A DNA stretch of 33,525 nucleotides from NCBI GenBank assembly GCA_032718475.1, contig JAUCBJ010001548.1:1-33525 (forward strand), in the 5' to 3' direction. Position numbers and translations under genes: made by a program. The stretch's first letter is position 1, and each line of letters starts with the position of its first letter. Under the pieces are notes generated by a model. It made no database searches. It was not told the DNA's origin and saw nothing but the letters and a program-made list of their open reading frames with translations. Shown here one piece after another: positions 29,823-33,525 of this stretch. Source of the stretch: Nemertoderma westbladi (Eukaryota; Xenacoelomorpha; Nemertodermatida; Nemertodermatidae).

Positions 29823-30760
29823 CCGGTGTCACAAGGAAATCAGCCCCCCCTATAATATGCCCCCCGGGGCATTATTTCCTAGGATATTATGTCCCCCCGG
29901 GCAATTTTTCCTAGGAAATTTAGCCCGGGGGGGCATTTTCTCCTTAGGAAATAATGCCTCCCCTCAGGAAAATTAGCCCCCCTCAAAAGTCTGAAAACTG
30001 GTACGATACCGGTCCAGCGGTCTGCTGGTAGCCACTTTTAATCTACCAACTGCAGAACTTGTAATAGTTGGAAGAATAGTACGGTACCGGTCTGCCAGTA
30101 GGTAAGCAGGTAAGGCAGTAAGGGATGTAGAACAGCATACTGAAGTATCTAAGTCAGTAGGCTACTGTAGTAAAGTAAGTACTGGTATAACAGCAGTGCG
30201 AGTGTGTGGTGTTGTGTGGGCGCCGAGCAGCTCCAAGCTTTTTTAAGTCTGTAACCTGCTCCTTTCCCTGATTTGGTAAAGTGATTGTTTATTGTTTTGG
30301 TTAGAAAATCCCGCCTCTGTAACCTGCTCCTTTCTCTCAATTGGTAATGTTATCGTTTATTGTTTTGGTTAGAAAATCCCGTCTCTGTAACCTGCTCCTT
30401 TCCCTGATTTGCTAAAGTGACTGTTTATTGTTTTGGTTAGAAAATCCCGCCTCTGTAACCTGCTCCTTTCCCTCAATTAGATAAATGATCGTTTATTGTT
30501 TTGGTTAGAAAGGCCTGCCTCTGTAACCTGCTCCTTTCCTTCATTTGGTAAACTGGTAAAGTGACTGTTTATTGTTTTGTATTATTTTTGTAAGTTTTAG
30601 TAGTAATAAGTTTTGTTTATTGTATAATTCAGGGGGGGCATAATTTCCTAAGGGGGGGCATGTTTTCCTAGGGAAATTTGCCCGGGGGGGCATTTTTTCC
30701 TAGGAAAATATGCCCCCCCGGGCACATTTCCCGGGGGGGCATATTTTCCTGTTACACCGG
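29823..30760. mobile_element. TIR element with G/C-run subterminal repeats
   Basis: About 938 bp with imperfect inverted ends CCGGTGTCACAAGGAAAT and (inverted) CCGGTGTAACAGGAAAAT. Both ends carry clusters of GGGGGGGCAT / TTTCCTAGGAAA / CCCCCCGGGC words. The middle holds five 68-bp tandem repeats. No transposase and no clear target duplication; superfamily unknown. Confidence 0.6.
30248..30590. repeat. 68-bp tandem repeat, five units
   Basis: CTGTAACCTGCTCCTTTCC starts recur at exact 68-base steps (30251, 30319, 30387, 30455, 30523, counted at GTAACC). It lies inside the TIR element. Confidence 0.95.
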
Positions 30761-30822
30761 TACTACTGTAATAGGTGATAGGGTTAAGTTAACCTTATAC
30801 TGGGCTCCCTGATAAAGGTAAG

Positions 30823-31030
30823 TGTGGAGATTACTATAAACTATAGAGGGAAATTTAAAATGTTGTACTGGACTAATAGTTTGCGTTTTAGACTTTCTGT
30901 CAGTAAAAACTGCTGTAATGCATTAGGCTAGGTATTGTACAGTTGTAACAACATACTGAACTGCTGTGTAGTACCGGTAGGCTAGGAAGCCTACTTAGCG
31001 TAACACACTACATTGCTGTATTGTACTACA
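30823..31030 (+). repeat. Left LTR-like repeat of the remnant
   Basis: 208 bp; shares most of its sequence with 32483-32671 but has about 25 extra bases near 30880-30905. TGT/ACA ends. Confidence 0.6.
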
Positions 31031-31089
31031 TTACACTTAGTAATGTAGACTTAGTAATTACCGTTGCTTTATACATAAAAACTGCTTTT

Positions 31090-31516
31090 GTAATAATAAA
31101 GTCTACTGATCGATGGTTTACTGTATTGCAAGAAGGGAAAGCTACAGCAGGTGGCTAAAGTATTTATTACGGAGACTCTATCTGACTACGTTGTGCGTGT
31201 TAATGATGGAGATGGTTGGTCTGATACAGTGAATGTACGCAAACTATCGAGGGGACCCCAACAACAATATAATCCAATAGGAGAGGAAACTGAAAGTAAT
31301 ATTTTGGGTGGGTCTAACAGCATTTCTGGAAATGAATTTGACCAAGAAGAAATGTCTATTGTGGAAGATAGGTCAGAGGAAATTCATAACTTTCAAAATA
31401 ACCTTCTTGGAGAGGTGGATTCAGATTTGAATAACACCCAGGACCAAATCCAGGACATATCACCAGTAGTGGTTGGGATGTCGTCTCCATACTACCCGCA
31501 AAGGGACAATCTATAA
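31090..31516 (+). pseudogene. Possible pol C-terminal fragment
   Basis: An open frame (first in-frame GTG at 31151) beginning KLQQVAKVFITETLSDYVVR and TVNVRKLSR, which looks like the C-terminal part of a Gypsy-type integrase, then an acidic Asn/Glu/Gln-rich tail. Its place before a polypurine tract fits pol. No catalytic domain is present, so the call is tentative. Confidence 0.4.
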
Positions 31517-31544
31517 ACATTTCAAAACTTAGACGGTACATGCC

Positions 31545-32454
31545 CCAGGTTGGAATTCATGCTGCAAAACTCGGACGCGTACCTGCGCGAATGACCGCAA
31601 ACCAGATGCGCGTTGCGCGTTTGGGTGAGACAGGTGCGCGTTCGGGTGTGAGACAGGTGCGCGTTGCGCCTCAGCGCGCAGCTCTGCCTCTGATGCGCAC
31701 CACAAATTAATTGAAATCACGAAAATACACAAAAAAATTTCGCTCGCTGCGCTCGCATTAATTTCTCATTTCCAATTCTTCAAACAGTCAAATCACTTCA
31801 CCATAGTACTGTAATACCGGCAACCGGAGCTGAATTTGTCTATTTATTTTAACTACAGTACTCTATTGTTGTATTGTTATTAGGTCTATGCAGCTATGCT
31901 ATGCCGATGTTACGTTAGTAAACAGGTAAAGTCAGAAAGTAACAATGTATTATAAGTATGACTTAATTATAAGCCAACTGTATGTTTAAGCCTAATTGTT
32001 AGGTAGGCCTATACAAAGTATTATTGGCAGACTGGTACCTATTTCAATATTCGTTTTTTTGAAATTACCGGTACATGTTTTGTTTGTAATCTAAAATAAT
32101 ATTTTCTGTTATAAAAGCAGTGAGCCCGATGGGCCACCATAGTAGTGGATTAAAAAAATATTTTTTAATATTAACAATTTTGATGTTGCAAAAATTACAT
32201 TTATTATGTAAGCCTAGATTCAACGTACAGACAGACAGACGTAAAGATAAGCTTAAAACGCTCAAACTTGTAAAATAGGAATGTAAAATTGTTCTTATGA
32301 ACTGTGCGATTTTTTGAGATATGCATGACATGAGCTGCGCGATTTTGTTTGGATTATGACATATGATGAGGTGCGCGACGAGCCAATTTCAGGTGCGCGG
32401 TGATTTCAAAACAACAAAGCGTACCTGCGCGCTCATGCATGAATTCCAACCTGG
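31545..32454. mobile_element. 910-bp TIR element with 8-bp duplication (hAT- or Mutator-like)
   Basis: Perfect 18-bp TIRs, CCAGGTTGGAATTCATGC and its inverse (32437-32454), flanked by TACATGCC at 31537-31544 and 32455-32462. The ends are CpG-rich with repeated AGGTGCGCG words in both orientations, the AT-rich middle has no transposase. Eight-base duplications suggest hAT; a shift of border by one or two bases would suit Mutator. Confidence 0.85.
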
Positions 32455-32470
32455 TACATGCCTTTTATTT

Positions 32471-32482
32471 GGGAGGGGAGTA
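32471..32482 (+). promoter_or_regulatory. Polypurine tract of the remnant
   Basis: GGGAGGGGAGTA directly before the TGTGGAG start of the right LTR-like repeat. Confidence 0.6.
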
Positions 32483-32671
32483 TGTGGAGATTACTATAAA
32501 CTATAGAGGGAAATTTAAAATGTTGTACTGGACTATACCTGTATACTGCTGTAATGCTATTAGGCTAGGTATTGTAACTAACAACATACTGAACTGCTGT
32601 GTAGTACCGGTAGGCTAGGAAGCCTACTTAGCGTAACACACTACCAGACTACATTGCTGTATTGTACTACA
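32483..32671 (+). repeat. Right LTR-like repeat of the remnant
   Basis: 189 bp, matching 30823-31030 with indels; TGT/ACA ends. Confidence 0.6.
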
Positions 32672-33078
32672 TTATGTATGTATACTATAACTTAATGTTA
32701 TAATTTAGATAAAACCTTTTTTCTTTCTGGAGAGGCAGATATAAGGGGATTCGGCTAGGGGATGAGCTGATGAGGTGGATTGGATGGAAGAGGCACCGAT
32801 ACCAGGATACAGTCAACATCTGGCTGCAGGGAATGCTGATACCGGGGGGGGGGGGGGGTCCGAGGGCGACTTTGGGATTGGGAGGAAGAGACCGAGAGCG
32901 ATGGAGGGGTGGAGGCATGGTTGGCAAATCTCGGGATATCCCGGGAAGGATTTCCCGGGAAATCCCGCAGTATTTCCCGGGATTTTGGTCCAAAATCCCG
33001 GGAAATTCGGGATATTGTTAATATATAATTTATATATATAATTTAATATGTTTTTCTATATCTTTAAGAAATATTCAT
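32672..33078. other. Repeat-derived spacer with TCCCGGGA words and poly(G)
   Basis: A run of 15 G at 32844-32858. At 32930-33015 there are multiple TCCCGGGA/TTTCCCGGG words similar to those near 4770 and 7630, then AT-rich sequence. Open frames here are short and look spurious. Confidence 0.5.
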
Positions 33079-33375
33079 TCATATTATGCTACAGAAAATA
33101 TTAATAAGTAGAAGAATTAGATTACAGATATTAGAAAGTATTATCAATATAATTAGTAAACCAGTGTTAACCAAATTGAGAACCAAATTGAAATTAACCA
33201 AACTATCTTGAGACCATTTGGTAGGGTGTAGTTTGCGGCATTTAGCTACATGAATTTTTCGGTTGTCAATTCTAGTTGATACCTTTGTGCCACATGCAAA
33301 GCAGTTAGATTCCTGGCTGAAAAATGCATGGACTTCAGACCTGGGTTTACTACCACTACCACCACCAGTAGCCAT
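33079..33375 (-). CDS. BED-type zinc-finger exon or fragment
   Basis: ATG 33375 opens a 98-codon frame. The first ~52 residues (SEVHAFF, then CFACGTKV...HVAKC) have the C-x2-C...H-x4-C layout of a BED finger, as in hAT transposases and ZBED proteins. The C-terminal part is a hydrophobic, low-complexity translation of AT-rich sequence and is probably intron or non-coding, so only the first part is credible. Likely exon 1 of a transposase gene or a remnant. Confidence 0.45.
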   Translation of the reverse strand: MATGGGSGSKPRSEVHAFFSQESNCFACGTKVSTRIDNRKIHVAKCRKLHPTKWSQDSLVNFNLVLNLVNTGLLIILIILSNICNLILLLINIFCSII

Positions 33376-33525
33376 TTAAAAAAAATTATAGTATATTTCA
33401 TAAACAAAATAGGCCTACACACAACTATCTAACTTTATTAAACAAAATACAGCTAGGCCTACGGTACACTGTACTGTCAGTCAGTCATGTACTACAATGA
33501 AGTAGCCAACCACTATTCAGCAGTC
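33376..33525. other. Right end of window
   Basis: AT-rich with TAGGCCTA words; no feature recognised. It could hold the upstream region of the BED-finger ORF. Confidence 0.3.

Larger units (their letters stand above)
30823..32671 (+). mobile_element. Plus-strand LTR-retrotransposon remnant
   Basis: Two similar direct repeats (30823-31030, 32483-32671), both TGTGGAGATT...TACTACA, flank a short interior with a possible pol C-terminus and, just before the right repeat, a polypurine tract. No primer site after the left repeat, so the 5' interior is deleted. The repeats differ by indels, so the copy is old. A 910-bp TIR element sits inside. Confidence 0.6.

Noticed and set aside
32770-33041. Two overlapping plus ORFs rich in Gly and Pro
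   Set aside because: They arise from the poly-G run and CCCGGG repeats; low complexity.
1-33525. tRNA, rRNA or small RNA genes
   Set aside because: I saw no tRNA A/B box pairs with a cloverleaf and no rRNA sequence; the TGGTGACCC sites are primer sites, not tRNA genes.

Overview
This is eukaryotic, almost certainly metazoan, nuclear DNA. It has spliced two-exon C2H2 zinc-finger genes, Ty3/Gypsy elements of the CsRn1 type (a gag zinc knuckle of CHCC form and a tRNA-Trp-like primer site), a CR1/Jockey-like LINE fragment, several TIR elements and many tandem repeats. The AT-rich spacers, frequent ACCGGT and TAGGCCTA words and repeat load suggest an invertebrate; I cannot name the species. Nearly all recognisable coding sequence is on the minus strand, and nothing looks bacterial.

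Layout. 1-4391: a nearly complete CsRn1-type LTR retrotransposon (element 1) whose two LTRs are identical over 246 bases, with intact gag and pol joined by a textbook -1 frameshift signal. 4790-9140 and 13018-17100: two copies of a tandem duplication, each carrying a two-exon C2H2 zinc-finger gene (A, 513 aa; B, 551 aa). The copies differ by clean transposon insertions (a TTAA-flanked element in copy 1, a TA-flanked MITE in the intron of copy 2) and by one deleted zinc finger in gene A. Between them (9140-13018) lie a decayed zinc-finger array, an unrecognised pair of overlapping ORFs, and a dispersed repeat. 17371-18850: a two-exon DDE integrase-like gene whose only intron looks like an inserted TIR element that brings its own donor site and uses the target-site duplication as acceptor. 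19014-20360: a 22-copy palindromic satellite and inverted arrays of E-box-containing repeats.

20359-28712: a nest. An old CsRn1-type element (element 3: LTR, split primer site, frameshifted gag, protease and RT) was hit in pol by a young intact element (element 2, 21541-26156, identical 202-bp LTRs, 5-bp duplication) and in its primer-binding site by a truncated LINE (27480-28432, 4-bp duplication). Removing both inserts restores element 3's primer site and pol homology. 28745-30760: a 162-bp tandem/dispersed repeat, then a G/C-run-rich TIR element holding five 68-bp repeats. 30823-32671: a plus-strand LTR-element remnant carrying a 910-bp TIR element with an 8-bp duplication. The right end holds TCCCGGGA-rich repeat sequence and a BED-finger exon fragment.

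Most of the window is a layered record of transposition. The likely host-type genes are the two zinc-finger paralogs and possibly the integrase-like gene. The most unusual items are the introner-like intron, the paired frameshift signals, the empty-site evidence for mobile elements, and the unrecognised overlapping ORF pair at 10966-12293.
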